Of a stretch of DNA of 64,000 bases, positions 17,345 to 25,392 are shown piece by piece. The stretch comes from Billgrantia azerbaijanica (lineage in GTDB: Bacteria > Pseudomonadota > Gammaproteobacteria > Pseudomonadales > Halomonadaceae), in the NCBI GenBank assembly GCA_004551485.1, contig SBLD01000011.1, positions 1 to 64,000 of the forward strand. The letters are read 5' to 3'. How positions within the stretch are numbered: the first letter of the stretch is position 1; every line of letters starts with the position of its first letter. Both the position numbers and the translations under genes were made by a program. The notes below the pieces were generated by a model. It was not told the DNA's origin, searched no databases, and was given only the letters and a program-made list of their open reading frames with translations.

Positions 17345-18198
17345 CGGTCGAGCAGCTCCAGTGCCCGGCCGATTTCGCGGATCACGGCATAGTCCTCGTT
17401 GCTGGCCGGAATGAAGCCGGAGCGTGGAAAACTGGCCAACAATTCGGGATCGTCCATGTCGAGCAGGGCCCGCTGGACACGATCGGCGAAGCCCTCGCCG
17501 AAACGCTCGTCGACATCGCCGCGAATGGTCCACTGGTAGTCCGGGTAGGGCGGTGTCTGCCAGACCACGTTCACCTGGCCGGTGTCGAGGTTGCCGGCGG
17601 TGACCTCGTTTTCCCAGACGGTGTAGTTGAGGGCGCCCAGCTGGTAGGCGCCGGAGACGACCAGCGAGGCGGTGCGGCTGTGGTTGCCGCTGAAGCCGAC
17701 CCGCGAGAACGTTTCCTCGGGCGGCTCGCCGAAGTGTTCCCGCAGGTAGTACTCGGGCATCAGGCGTCCGGACGTGGAGCCCTTGGAGCCGAAGGTGAAG
17801 GTCATGCCGCGCATCGCCTCGCTCAGGCCCGAGTCGTGTGCCAGGCCGGTGCTCTCGTGGGCGATGAAGTAGGTCACGAACTCGGCGTCCTCGACGCCCT
17901 GGGCCAGGGCGCGCGACCCGGGCACGTGCTCGCGGGCCTGCACGCCGGACAGCCCGCCGAACCAGGCCAGCTGCACCTGGTTGTTGCGGAAGGCGGTGAC
18001 CGCGGCGGCGTAGGACTTCACCGGCACGAAGCGTACCTCCACCCCGAGCGCTTCGGCGAGGTAGTCGGCGACCTTCTGGAAGCGCTGCTGCAGCCGCGTC
18101 TCGTCCTCGTCGGGAATCGCGGTGAACACGAAGGGGGCGGCGCTGGCCAGGGCGGGGGCGAGCAGCAGCGCGAGGGCAAGCATCAGGCCTTTGATCAT
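17341..18198 (-). CDS. Periplasmic PhnD-like binding protein, predicted selenate/selenite receptor
   Basis: A 285-residue protein with a Sec signal peptide (MIKGLMLALALLLAPALASA). The mature part has the PhnD-family pattern: AIPDEDETRLQQRFQKVADY, NNQVQLAWFGGLSG, and a KGSTSGRLMPEYYL segment equivalent to the anion-binding SxSG region. The ATG at 18198 follows GACAGGAGCC. It starts 48 bp after the senA stop. A family of PhnD-like proteins tied to selD genes has been named as putative selenate-binding proteins, and this gene fits that context. The exact ligand (selenate, selenite or another oxyanion) is not shown by sequence. Confidence 0.82.
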   Translation of the reverse strand: MIKGLMLALALLLAPALASAAPFVFTAIPDEDETRLQQRFQKVADYLAEALGVEVRFVPVKSYAAAVTAFRNNQVQLAWFGGLSGVQAREHVPGSRALAQGVEDAEFVTYFIAHESTGLAHDSGLSEAMRGMTFTFGSKGSTSGRLMPEYYLREHFGEPPEETFSRVGFSGNHSRTASLVVSGAYQLGALNYTVWENEVTAGNLDTGQVNVVWQTPPYPDYQWTIRGDVDERFGEGFADRVQRALLDMDDPELLASFPRSGFIPASNEDYAVIREIGRALELLDR

Positions 18199-18246
18199 GA
18201 GGGCTCCTGTCAGGTCGCGGGGGCCTGCCGTGTCGTGGGCACCCTC

Positions 18247-19575
18247 TCAGGGTGCGCAGGTGCGAAAGCCGGCGAGGATGTCGTGGCGCTCGGGGGTGAA
18301 GAAGTTGCGATAGCCGGTGTGGATCAGCCGGCCACGAGTGGCCCAGGCGCCACCGCGCAGCACGTAGCGTCCCTCCCGGAACCAGGGCGCGGAGTAGTCG
18401 CGGTAGAGGTCGGGTTCGAACCCCGGGAAGGGGCCGAAGGGCGAGGCCGTCCACTCCCAGACGTTGCCCAGCATCTGCCGGCAGCCGAAGGCGCTGTCGC
18501 CGCCGGGCAGGGCGGCCACGTCGCCCCGGTCCTGGCGCGCGCCATCCAGGTTGGCCCGGTGGGCGGCCGGTGCGGCCTCGCCCCAGGGGTAACGGCGCTT
18601 GCCGGGGGCCAGGGCGCGGCCGTCATCGCTCGGCGCCCGGCTGGCGGCGACCTCCCACTCGGCCTCCGTGGGCAGGCGGCGCCCCGCCCAGCGGCACCAG
18701 GCCTCGGCCTCGTACCAGTTGACGTGCGCCACCGGTCGATGGGGCGGCAGCGTTCGCCAGCGGTCGAAGTGGCGCTCCTGCCAGGTCCCGTCGGCGGCCC
18801 GGCGCCAGTAGGCCGGGGCCTGCCGGTCGTGCCCTGCGCGCCAGCGCCAGCCGGCGTCGCTCCACAGTTCGCGCCGGGCGTAGCCGTCGTCGTCGACGAA
18901 GGCGGCGTACTCGGCGTTGGTCACCGGGGCGCGGGCGATGGCGAAGGGGGCCACCGCGACCTCCAGGGGCGGTTTCTCGTTGTCGAAGCGAAACGGCACC
19001 TCGTCCGCCGCCCAGCCCAGCCGGTGGCGGCCGCCGGGAATCGCCACGTCGCCGGGCAGTGCCCCAGCGGGCTCGGGCGGCGGCGGCGCGGGGCCGAGGG
19101 CCGGCGGCGGGTCGCCGAGGGTCTGGCGGGTATAGACGAAGGCCTCGCCGTGCATGTCCTCGTGCAGGGCGGTGAGCTGGTAGACGTAGCTCTGGGCAGG
19201 ACTCGCCTCACCGTCGGGCAGGCGCTCGAGCATCGCCCGCTGCACCCGCTCCAGATAGGCCAGGGTTTCCTCCGTCGACGGTAGCGGTAGCGTCCAACGC
19301 GCGTCGTGGGCGATGCTGCTGGAGTCGTAGAGGCGTTCGGCACCGGGCAACTGGTAGTCGGCCAGGCCGTAGAGACGGTGCAGGGCGAAATGGTCGTGAA
19401 AGAAGCCCACGTGACCCAGCTCCCACAGCGGCGGGTTGACGATCGCCAGCTGCGGGCCCAGCAGGCGCGAGGCGAGGACGTCCTGCATCAGCGCCAGGCT
19501 GCGGGTGCGGGCATCGACGAGCATCGCGGCCAGGGCATCGGCGGGTTGCGGGGGCGTCGGGGGTGTCTGGAGCAT
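18247..19575 (-). CDS. senA: Selenoneine synthase (EgtB-like, non-haem iron)
   Basis: A 442-residue EgtB/OvoA-like enzyme. The N-terminal DinB-like domain carries the expected iron ligands: His55 in ELGHVGFFHDHF, and His138 and His142 in LHEDMHGE. The C-terminal part is a formylglycine-enzyme-like (FGE-sulfatase) domain with GNVWEWT, RGGAWATRG and the terminal GFRTC. SenA joins hercynine and a selenosugar to make the C-Se bond on the way to selenoneine. Choice of SenA over EgtB rests on the neighbours: a SenB-like glycosyltransferase, a SelD fusion and egtD. The start at 19575 is taken because GAGG precedes it and the upstream extension (to 19809) is a shadow of senB. It is divergent from senB by only 45 bp and followed by the importer genes. 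Confidence 0.87.
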   Translation of the reverse strand: MLQTPPTPPQPADALAAMLVDARTRSLALMQDVLASRLLGPQLAIVNPPLWELGHVGFFHDHFALHRLYGLADYQLPGAERLYDSSSIAHDARWTLPLPSTEETLAYLERVQRAMLERLPDGEASPAQSYVYQLTALHEDMHGEAFVYTRQTLGDPPPALGPAPPPPEPAGALPGDVAIPGGRHRLGWAADEVPFRFDNEKPPLEVAVAPFAIARAPVTNAEYAAFVDDDGYARRELWSDAGWRWRAGHDRQAPAYWRRAADGTWQERHFDRWRTLPPHRPVAHVNWYEAEAWCRWAGRRLPTEAEWEVAASRAPSDDGRALAPGKRRYPWGEAAPAAHRANLDGARQDRGDVAALPGGDSAFGCRQMLGNVWEWTASPFGPFPGFEPDLYRDYSAPWFREGRYVLRGGAWATRGRLIHTGYRNFFTPERHDILAGFRTCAP

Positions 19576-19620
19576 GCCGACCTCGTTGCCGGATAGGGGC
19601 GGTGCCAAGGGAGAGGGATT

Positions 19621-20616
19621 GTGTTGAAGGTAGTCCTGATCACGCCGGCCGGTCGAGGCTCGCGGGCCGGCAACCGGGCCACGGCGACGCGCTGGGCGGG
19701 CCTGCTCGGCGAGTTGGGGTGTCGCGTGACGCTGCTGGCGTCGGATGCCGACCCCACCGCCGGCCCGCCGCCGGACCTGGTGATCGCCCTGCATGCCTGG
19801 CGCAGCCACGCGGCGATCCGCGCCTGTCGGCAGGCGTATCCCGTTTGTCCGCTGGTGGTGGTGCTAACCGGCACGGATGTCTATCGCTTCCAGCACAGCC
19901 ACCCGGCGGTGGTGCACGACAGCCTGAGCCAGGCCAGCGTCCTGGTCGGCCTGCATGACGAGGTTGCCGCCGACATCCCGTCCCGCTTCCATTCGCGCCT
20001 GTACAGGGTGCACCAGTCGGCGCTGCCCCTGCCGCCCGGCGCCCCGGGGCCGGGCCGGCGCCACTTCGAGGTGCTGGTCGCTGGGCACCTGCGCGAGGAG
20101 AAGGATCCGCTGCGCGCGGCGCTGGCGGTGCGCGGCCTGCCGTCGGACTCGCGGCTGCGGGTCATCCAACTGGGCGGTGCCCACGGCGACGACTGGGCGC
20201 GGGCGGCCCGCGAGGAGATGGCGCGCAACCCACGCTACCGCTGGCTGGGTGACCTGCCCCACTGGCAGGTACGGCGCTGGATGGCCCGGGCGCGGCTGAT
20301 GGTGATCAGTTCGCGCATGGAGGGCGGCGCCAACGTGGTCAGCGAGGCCTGCGTGGCCGGCCTGCCGGTGCTGGCCTCGGCGATTCCCGGCAACCGGGGG
20401 CTGCTGGGCGCCGACTATCCAGGCTACTTCCCGGTGGCCGATACCGCGGCACTGCGGCGCGGCCTGCGGCGCGCCGAGTGCGAGCCGGCCTTTTTCGCCG
20501 CCCTGGGCGAGCGAGTCCGGGCGCGGGCGCCGCTGTTCACGCCCGCGGCCGAGCGCGAGGCCCTGGCGCGGGTCATTGCCGCCTGCGGGCTCAGCTGTCG
20601 AGCGCAGAGGGCGTGA
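19621..20616 (+). CDS. senB: Selenosugar synthase (SenB-like glycosyltransferase)
   Basis: A 331-residue GT-B-fold glycosyltransferase starting with GTG at 19621 after AAGGGAGAGGG. The N-terminus (VVLITPAGRGSRAGN) carries the family's glycine-rich start, then LTGTDVYRFQ near residue 80. The C-terminal half has VAGHLREEKDPLRA, RLMVISSRMEGGANVVSEA and the VLASAIPGN nucleotide-sugar region. SenB uses a UDP-sugar and selenophosphate to form a selenosugar, the selenium donor for SenA. The gene lies between senA (divergent, 45 bp) and senC (convergent). Its last 26 bp overlap the end of the senC coding region on the other strand. The link to selenium rests on family plus neighbours. Confidence 0.87.
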   Translation: MLKVVLITPAGRGSRAGNRATATRWAGLLGELGCRVTLLASDADPTAGPPPDLVIALHAWRSHAAIRACRQAYPVCPLVVVLTGTDVYRFQHSHPAVVHDSLSQASVLVGLHDEVAADIPSRFHSRLYRVHQSALPLPPGAPGPGRRHFEVLVAGHLREEKDPLRAALAVRGLPSDSRLRVIQLGGAHGDDWARAAREEMARNPRYRWLGDLPHWQVRRWMARARLMVISSRMEGGANVVSEACVAGLPVLASAIPGNRGLLGADYPGYFPVADTAALRRGLRRAECEPAFFAALGERVRARAPLFTPAAEREALARVIAACGLSCRAQRA

Positions 20617-22894
20617 GCGCGGCGTGTCGCAGCACGATGGGTTCCGGCGCTTCGCCCGCCTCGCACACCCGGCCGATGAGCGCCGCGCGGGTGTAGCCCA
20701 GGGCGTGCAGGGCGGTCACGCAGGTGGCGGCACGGTCGGCCGGTACGCTGGCCAGCAGGCCGCCGGCGGTCTGGGGATCGAACAGCAGCGGGTAGCGCGG
20801 ATGCTCGACCCACTGCGGCTGGTCGCGCAAGGCCCGGCGCAGGCGTACGTTGGCCGGCTGCAGGGAGCTCAGGATGCCGGCGGCGACGGTCTCTTCGGCC
20901 CCCTCGAGCAGCGGTAGGGCGGCGAGGTCGAGCTCGGCGTCGACGCCCGAGGGGCGGGTCATCTCGACCAGGTGCCCCAGCAGCCCGAAGCCGGTGAGAT
21001 CGGTGCAGGCGGTGGCGCCGTGGTCGCGCAGGCAGCGCGCGGCCAGGCGATTGGACTGGCACATCGCGGCGAGCGCCGCGTCGATCCAGCGCCCCCGGGC
21101 GGCCAGCCGGGCGTGGGCGGCGAACAGCGTGCCGGTGCCGAGAGGCTTGGTGAGGATGAGCGCATCGCCGGGACGCATGCCGGCCTTGCGCAGCGCGCGG
21201 TCGGGGTCGATCAGGCCGTTGACGGCGAAGCCCAGGGCCAGTTCGCGGCCCTCGCCGGTGTGGCCGCCGACCAGGCTGCAGTCGGCGGCGTTGAGCACCT
21301 CCAGGGCGCCGCTCATCATCTGGAAGACGGTGTCCTCGACCTTGGCCTCCAGCCCTTGGGGCACCGTGGCGATGGCCGTGGCGGTCTGCGCCTCGGCGCC
21401 CATGGCGAAGATGTCGCCCAGGGCGTGGTTGGCGGCGACCTTGCCGAAGACGTAGGGATCGTCGATGAAGGCGCGGAAGAAGTCCACGGTGTGCACCATG
21501 GCCATGCCCGGCGGGACACGCACCACGGCGGCGTCGTCGGGGGCGTGCAGGCCGATCAGCACCTCGTCGCGGGGGAAAGGGGCGAGCGTCGAAAGCGCCC
21601 GGGACAGTACCGAGGCGCCGACCTTGGCGCCGCAGCCGCCGCAGCGCATGGCAAGTGCCGAGATCGCCTGGTCACGCTCTTCCTCCGCCAGGGTCACCCG
21701 GCTGGCGGTGTTGGCCTGGCCGGTTCCTTCCTCCATCGGCGGCAGCTCGTTGAATCGAGCCATGAAGCGCCGATCGATCCAGTCCTTCCAGCGCCACACC
21801 CAGTCGCCGGCGAGGCACAGCGCGCCCCGCGAGGCCACGGCGTGGCGATCGCCGGTGCTGATCAGCGCCAGCCAGCGCCGCTGGGGACGATAGGGCCGCA
21901 AGCGACGGCCGGTGAGCGCGGCGCGCAGGTTGTCGGCGAGTGGGCGGCCCTGGCGCACGGCGAAGACCCCGGCTTTCTCGCGCGGATGGCCGTCCTGGCT
22001 GGCGACATCGCCGGCGGCGAAGACCCGCGGGTCGCTCACCGAGCGCAGGGTGGCGTCGACCCGGATGAAGCCGTCGTCGTCCAGCGCCAGGCGGGTGTCG
22101 CGCAGCCAGGCGGCGCCGCCGGCGTCGGTCACCCAGACGATCTCGTCGGCGGCATGCCACTGCGCGCCGCAGCGCAGGCCGCCGGCCTCGACGCCGGTCA
22201 CCTCCGTGGCCGTGTGCAGCGCGATGCCGCGCCGGGCGAGGACCCGTTCGAAACGGGCCCGCACCCGGGCATTGTGGGTCGGCAGGATCCGCGCGCTGCG
22301 CGTGAACAGCGCGAAGGCCAGCGTCTCCGGGTCGCCGCCCTGGGCGAGGCGTTCCCGGCGCAGGCGGTAGTGCATGGCCAGCAGCAGCTCGACGCCCCCC
22401 GCGCCGCCGCCGACCACGGCGATGCGAGTGGTGCCGGGATGCCGGCGAATGCGCTCGAGCAGGGCCTGCCAGCGGTCGTTGAAGCGATGGATCGGCTTGA
22501 CCGGCACCGCATGGGTGTCCGCCCCTGCGACCTGGGCGACCCGCGGGGTGGAGCCGATATTGATCGACAGCCGGTCGTAGGGCACCGGCGGGCGCGAGCG
22601 GCACAGTACTCGCTGTCCGGCATGGTCGATGCCCACCGCCTCGTCGCCGTAGAAGCGCGCGCCGGCGAATTCCGCCAGCCGGCGCAGGTCGATGTGCACC
22701 TCGTCGAAGCCGTAGTGGCCAGCCACGTAGCCCGGCAGCATGCCGGAGTAGGGGGTGTGGGTGTCGCGGCAGATCAGCGTCAGCCGCACGCCTGGCTCGG
22801 GGCGCATGGCGAAGCGCCTGAGCACGCCGACGTGGCTGTGGCCGCCGCCGACCAGCACGATGTCGCGAAGGACCGGGGCGTCCGCTTGCTGCAT
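20591..22894 (-). CDS. senC: Oxidoreductase-selenophosphate synthetase fusion (SenC/SelD)
   Basis: A 767-residue two-domain protein. Residues about 10-385 are a flavin/pyridine-nucleotide oxidoreductase: first dinucleotide loop LVGGGHSHVGV at 14-24, second VVGGGAGGVELL near 160-171, and FAAGDVAS near 292-299. Residues about 410-760 are SelD, which makes selenophosphate from selenide and ATP. The SelD active-site region is RCGGCGAKVG with Cys418 and Cys421, followed by a conserved DDAAV. Such N-terminal fusions to SelD are known, and may supply selenide by reduction. Start ATG at 22894 follows AGGGAGTCTC. It converges on senB and is divergent from egtD. No selA, selB or selenocysteine tRNA is in the window, so use for selenoneine rather than selenoproteins is likely but not proven. 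Confidence 0.9.
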   Translation of the reverse strand: MQQADAPVLRDIVLVGGGHSHVGVLRRFAMRPEPGVRLTLICRDTHTPYSGMLPGYVAGHYGFDEVHIDLRRLAEFAGARFYGDEAVGIDHAGQRVLCRSRPPVPYDRLSINIGSTPRVAQVAGADTHAVPVKPIHRFNDRWQALLERIRRHPGTTRIAVVGGGAGGVELLLAMHYRLRRERLAQGGDPETLAFALFTRSARILPTHNARVRARFERVLARRGIALHTATEVTGVEAGGLRCGAQWHAADEIVWVTDAGGAAWLRDTRLALDDDGFIRVDATLRSVSDPRVFAAGDVASQDGHPREKAGVFAVRQGRPLADNLRAALTGRRLRPYRPQRRWLALISTGDRHAVASRGALCLAGDWVWRWKDWIDRRFMARFNELPPMEEGTGQANTASRVTLAEEERDQAISALAMRCGGCGAKVGASVLSRALSTLAPFPRDEVLIGLHAPDDAAVVRVPPGMAMVHTVDFFRAFIDDPYVFGKVAANHALGDIFAMGAEAQTATAIATVPQGLEAKVEDTVFQMMSGALEVLNAADCSLVGGHTGEGRELALGFAVNGLIDPDRALRKAGMRPGDALILTKPLGTGTLFAAHARLAARGRWIDAALAAMCQSNRLAARCLRDHGATACTDLTGFGLLGHLVEMTRPSGVDAELDLAALPLLEGAEETVAAGILSSLQPANVRLRRALRDQPQWVEHPRYPLLFDPQTAGGLLASVPADRAATCVTALHALGYTRAALIGRVCEAGEAPEPIVLRHAALTPSALDS

Positions 22895-22945
22895 GAAGAG
22901 ACTCCCTGTGCGTGGGGACCTGGCTCGAGGCAGGCGACGCTTCTG

Positions 22946-23107
22946 GCAGCCTGTCGGACTTAACGCTGATCTGCTGCGAAACCCGGGCTTTCGGCCAATT
23001 TCATTCGATCGGATTCGTTAAATAGCCTGCTATTCGCCTTATCCGATCGATAAACTTGTCTCGAAATCCGAATTTCTCGCGACGATCGGTCAATCCCGAC
23101 AGGCTGC
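22946..23107. repeat. Palindromic (foldback) intergenic element between senC and egtD
   Basis: A 162-bp element bounded by perfect 12-bp inverted repeats: GCAGCCTGTCGG at 22946-22957 and its complement at 23096-23107. Nested arms continue inward: TCGATCGGAT (23005-23014) with ATCCGATCGA (23041-23050), then AATAG/CTATT around 23021-23034, all centred near 23027. It is more AT-rich than its flanks. It looks like a non-autonomous MITE or foldback element. It occupies most of the divergent senC/egtD promoter region, so it probably carries or displaces promoter sequence. Confidence 0.75.
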
Positions 23108-23148
23108 TAGAGTGAAGGGAGCTGCCCCGTCATCCCTGAGGATACGCC

Positions 23149-24111
23149 ATGAGCCTGGCGGTACGCTTTCACGACCAGCACGTGGCCGAATCGCGCACCG
23201 CGTTCCGTGACGCGGTGATCGCCGGGCTGCGCGCCCGGCCCCGCGCCCTGTCACCCAAGTTCTTCTACGACCGGCGCGGCTCGTTGCTCTTCGAGCGTAT
23301 CTGCCGTCAGCCGGAGTACTACCTGACGCGCACCGAGGAGCGGATCCTGGTCGGGGCGGCCGACGAGATCGCCGCCCTGGCGGGGCCCGAATCGCTGCTG
23401 GTCGAGCTGGGCAGCGGCGCGAGCCGCAAGGTGCGGCTGCTGCTCGAGGCGCTGCGTCCACGCCGCTACCTGGGCATCGACATCTCCCGCGAGTTTCTGC
23501 TCGAGAGTACGCGGCGGCTGGCCGCCGACTACCCCTGGCTCGAGGTGCATGCGGCCTGGGCCGACTTCTCGCGGCGCCTGGCCCTGCCCGAAGGCATCGC
23601 CGGGCGGCGGGCCGTGGCCTTCTTTCCCGGTTCGAGCATCGGCAACTTCGAACCGGCGGAGGCCGAGGCCTTCCTGGCCAGACTGCGCCGCATGCTGTCA
23701 CCGGGCAGCGGGGTGCTGATCGGGGTCGACCTGGTCAAGGCGCGCCGCGTCCTCGAGGCGGCCTACAACGATGCTGCCGGGGTCACCGCGGCCTTCAACC
23801 GCAACCTGCTGGTGCGCATGCGCCGCGAGCTGGGCGCCGAGGTGGAGGCGACGGCCTTCGACCACCTGGCCTTCTACAACGCGGCGGCGTCACGCATCGA
23901 GATGCACCTGGTGAGTCGGCACCGCCAGGCGATATGCCTGGCAGGCGAGCGCTTCCCGCTGGCGGCGGGGGAGCGACTGCATACCGAGAATTCCTGCAAG
24001 TACAGCGTGGCGGGCTTCCAGGCCCTGGCACGCCGCGCCGGCTATGCCCCTGCGGCGGTGTGGACCGATCCGCAGGGGCTGTTCAGCATGCATTACCTGG
24101 CGACGCCCTGA
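23149..24111 (+). CDS. egtD: L-histidine N-alpha-methyltransferase
   Basis: A 320-residue SAM-dependent methyltransferase that turns histidine into hercynine (trimethylhistidine), the shared precursor of ergothioneine and selenoneine. The family signatures are clear: SPKFFYDRRGSLLFERI followed by QPEYYLTRTE, the SAM loop VELGSGASRKVRLLL, FFPGSSIGNFE, and the C-terminal NSCKYSV and FSMHYL segments. The length matches the family. The ATG at 23149 lies 41 bp after the palindromic element; upstream spacing gives only a weak ribosome-binding site. It is divergent from senC and completes the selenoneine gene set. Confidence 0.94.
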   Translation: MSLAVRFHDQHVAESRTAFRDAVIAGLRARPRALSPKFFYDRRGSLLFERICRQPEYYLTRTEERILVGAADEIAALAGPESLLVELGSGASRKVRLLLEALRPRRYLGIDISREFLLESTRRLAADYPWLEVHAAWADFSRRLALPEGIAGRRAVAFFPGSSIGNFEPAEAEAFLARLRRMLSPGSGVLIGVDLVKARRVLEAAYNDAAGVTAAFNRNLLVRMRRELGAEVEATAFDHLAFYNAAASRIEMHLVSRHRQAICLAGERFPLAAGERLHTENSCKYSVAGFQALARRAGYAPAAVWTDPQGLFSMHYLATP

Positions 24112-24190
24112 CCGCTGTCGACGCCCGGCACAGCCTCGCCTTTCCCCAGGCGCAACCGCGCCACGCCGCCGACGGGGCAGGCGGGGAGGG

Positions 24191-24589
24191 TTACCAGTGG
24201 CCCGTCCCCCCGAAGCCACCCATGCCGTGACCGCCCATGATGCCGAAGCCCATGCCGGCAAAGCCCATCACCATGCCGAGGACGGCAAGGATCAGGTAGA
24301 TCAGGATCAGCACGCCGAAGATGGTGAAGTAGGTCTTGAGCTTGCCCATGGCATACTTCATCTCGTGCGCGTCGCTGCCGGTATAGACGCGGTGGGCGGC
24401 GCCGGCGGCCTGCATCAGCACCACCCCCGCCCAGATGGGGATCCACGCCACGATCAGGCCGATGATCGAGAGTGCGGTCATGATGCCCGAAAGGATCAGC
24501 ATCACGCCGGTCAGCTGCATCCAGAACTTGCCGCGGTAGAGTGGCTCGATGAGATCGCGCAGGGAGGCCTGCGGGGTGCCCTGTTCCAT
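24191..24589 (-). CDS. Small membrane protein, DUF5362-like
   Basis: About 132 residues with a soluble N-terminus (QASLRDLIEPLYRGKFWMQL) and three to four hydrophobic helices, ending in a glycine/methionine-rich tail (MGGHGMGGFGGTGHW). The start at 24589 is preferred over the ATG at 24595 because AAGGAG lies 7 bp before the former and only 1 bp before the latter. The pattern resembles DUF5362-type inner-membrane proteins. Function unknown; it is transcribed toward egtD and is not clearly tied to it. Confidence 0.75.
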   Translation of the reverse strand: MEQGTPQASLRDLIEPLYRGKFWMQLTGVMLILSGIMTALSIIGLIVAWIPIWAGVVLMQAAGAAHRVYTGSDAHEMKYAMGKLKTYFTIFGVLILIYLILAVLGMVMGFAGMGFGIMGGHGMGGFGGTGHW

Positions 24590-24814
24590 GGTCATGCTCC
24601 TTGGCGAAACGCGAGTGGGGTTGCATTGCCGACTCTAGCATCCACCGCAGCGGTTTGGCCGCCTGCCGGTCGCGTGCGGCCCGCGGTTCCGGGCGTGGGC
24701 GGGTTGCCAAGCCGGCGGCCGCTTGGCTAGCTTGATGAGATGCACTCGCGTCGGCGCTACGCTGGCGCCGGCGGGGAGGCAAACGCTAGCGTCGTTCCAC
24801 TACAGGAGGGAGTC

Positions 24815-25003
24815 ATGCCCAAGGCGAACGAGCGGCAGGCCCGGATCGAGCCCATCTACGACGCCGACGGTCTCCATCACAACGTCGTCGGCTGGAATGT
24901 CGTCGACGAGACACAACCCGAGAACGAGGTGGTCGTCTCCGAACACCTGAGCAGGAAGGAGGCCATCCAGGCCGCCGAAGCGTTCGAGCAGGGCGAGCGC
25001 TGA
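24815..25003 (+). CDS. Small hypothetical protein
   Basis: A 62-residue acidic soluble protein, MPKANERQARIEPIYDADGL at the N-terminus, with WNVVDETQPENEVVVSEHLS and AIQAAEAFEQGE near the end. The start at 24815 follows a strong CAGGAGGGAGTC ribosome-binding site; the open frame upstream has none. A hairpin about 50 bp after the stop may end the transcript. The family is not recognised. Confidence 0.7.
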   Translation: MPKANERQARIEPIYDADGLHHNVVGWNVVDETQPENEVVVSEHLSRKEAIQAAEAFEQGER

Positions 25004-25053
25004 GAGGTCCCGCCGGGAAGGCGCTTCCCAAAGACGTCGTCATCAACGCAATC

Positions 25054-25078
25054 ACGCCTCCCCGGTAGGGCGAGGCGT
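25054..25078. terminator. Possible terminator hairpin
   Basis: Stem ACGCCTC (25054-25060) with GAGGCGT (25072-25078), extended inward by CCC/GGG. It lies between the small gene ending at 25003 and the convergent HTH gene ending at 25114. No clear T run follows. Confidence 0.45.
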
Positions 25079-25113
25079 GTGCTGTGTGCTGTTCTGCCTG
25101 GTGGGTAGAGGCG

Positions 25114-25392
25114 CTAGTGTGGTGCCCCTTCCGGGTCGATGGTGCGGTAGACCAGGCGCAGCTCGTCGAGCGAGAGGTGTTCCAGGCGCCCGGCCAGCAG
25201 GTCGCTGATCTTCTGCACCGGCAGGCCGGCGCGGCGGGCGATGTCACGGCTGCCGAGGTCGGAGACGGCGATCAGCCGGGTGACGATGCGCATGAGGCGT
25301 GTACGTTTTTCCAGATCCCTGACGTCGAGGTCAGGGCATCTAGGCGGAGGCTCGTTGCGTTCCGCGCTGGGGGTCGGACGTGCCGTACTCAT
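25114..25392 (-). CDS. Small helix-turn-helix protein
   Basis: A 92-residue protein with a proline-rich N-terminus and a helix-turn-helix: IVTRLIAVSDLGSRDIARRA followed by GLPVQKISDLLAGRLEHLSL. It resembles the short XRE-type regulators found as single genes or as antitoxin-like partners, but no toxin is adjacent. I use the ATG at 25392; the frame is open to 25428. It lies just past the end of the TonB receptor gene on the same strand, 124 bp downstream. Its role is unknown. Confidence 0.65.
   Translation of the reverse strand: MSTARPTPSAERNEPPPRCPDLDVRDLEKRTRLMRIVTRLIAVSDLGSRDIARRAGLPVQKISDLLAGRLEHLSLDELRLVYRTIDPEGAPH

Noticed and set aside
15189-18198. Reading the ABC transporter as a phosphonate (PhnCDE) importer
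   Set aside because: The proteins are of that family, but no C-P lyase, phosphonatase or phosphite gene is near, and the operon begins with senA and lies beside a SelD fusion. The selenium reading fits better, with phosphonate kept as an alternative.
18247-19575. Calling the EgtB-like enzyme ergothioneine synthase
   Set aside because: No EgtA, EgtC or EgtE gene is nearby. A SenB-like glycosyltransferase and a SelD fusion flank it, which is the selenoneine arrangement.
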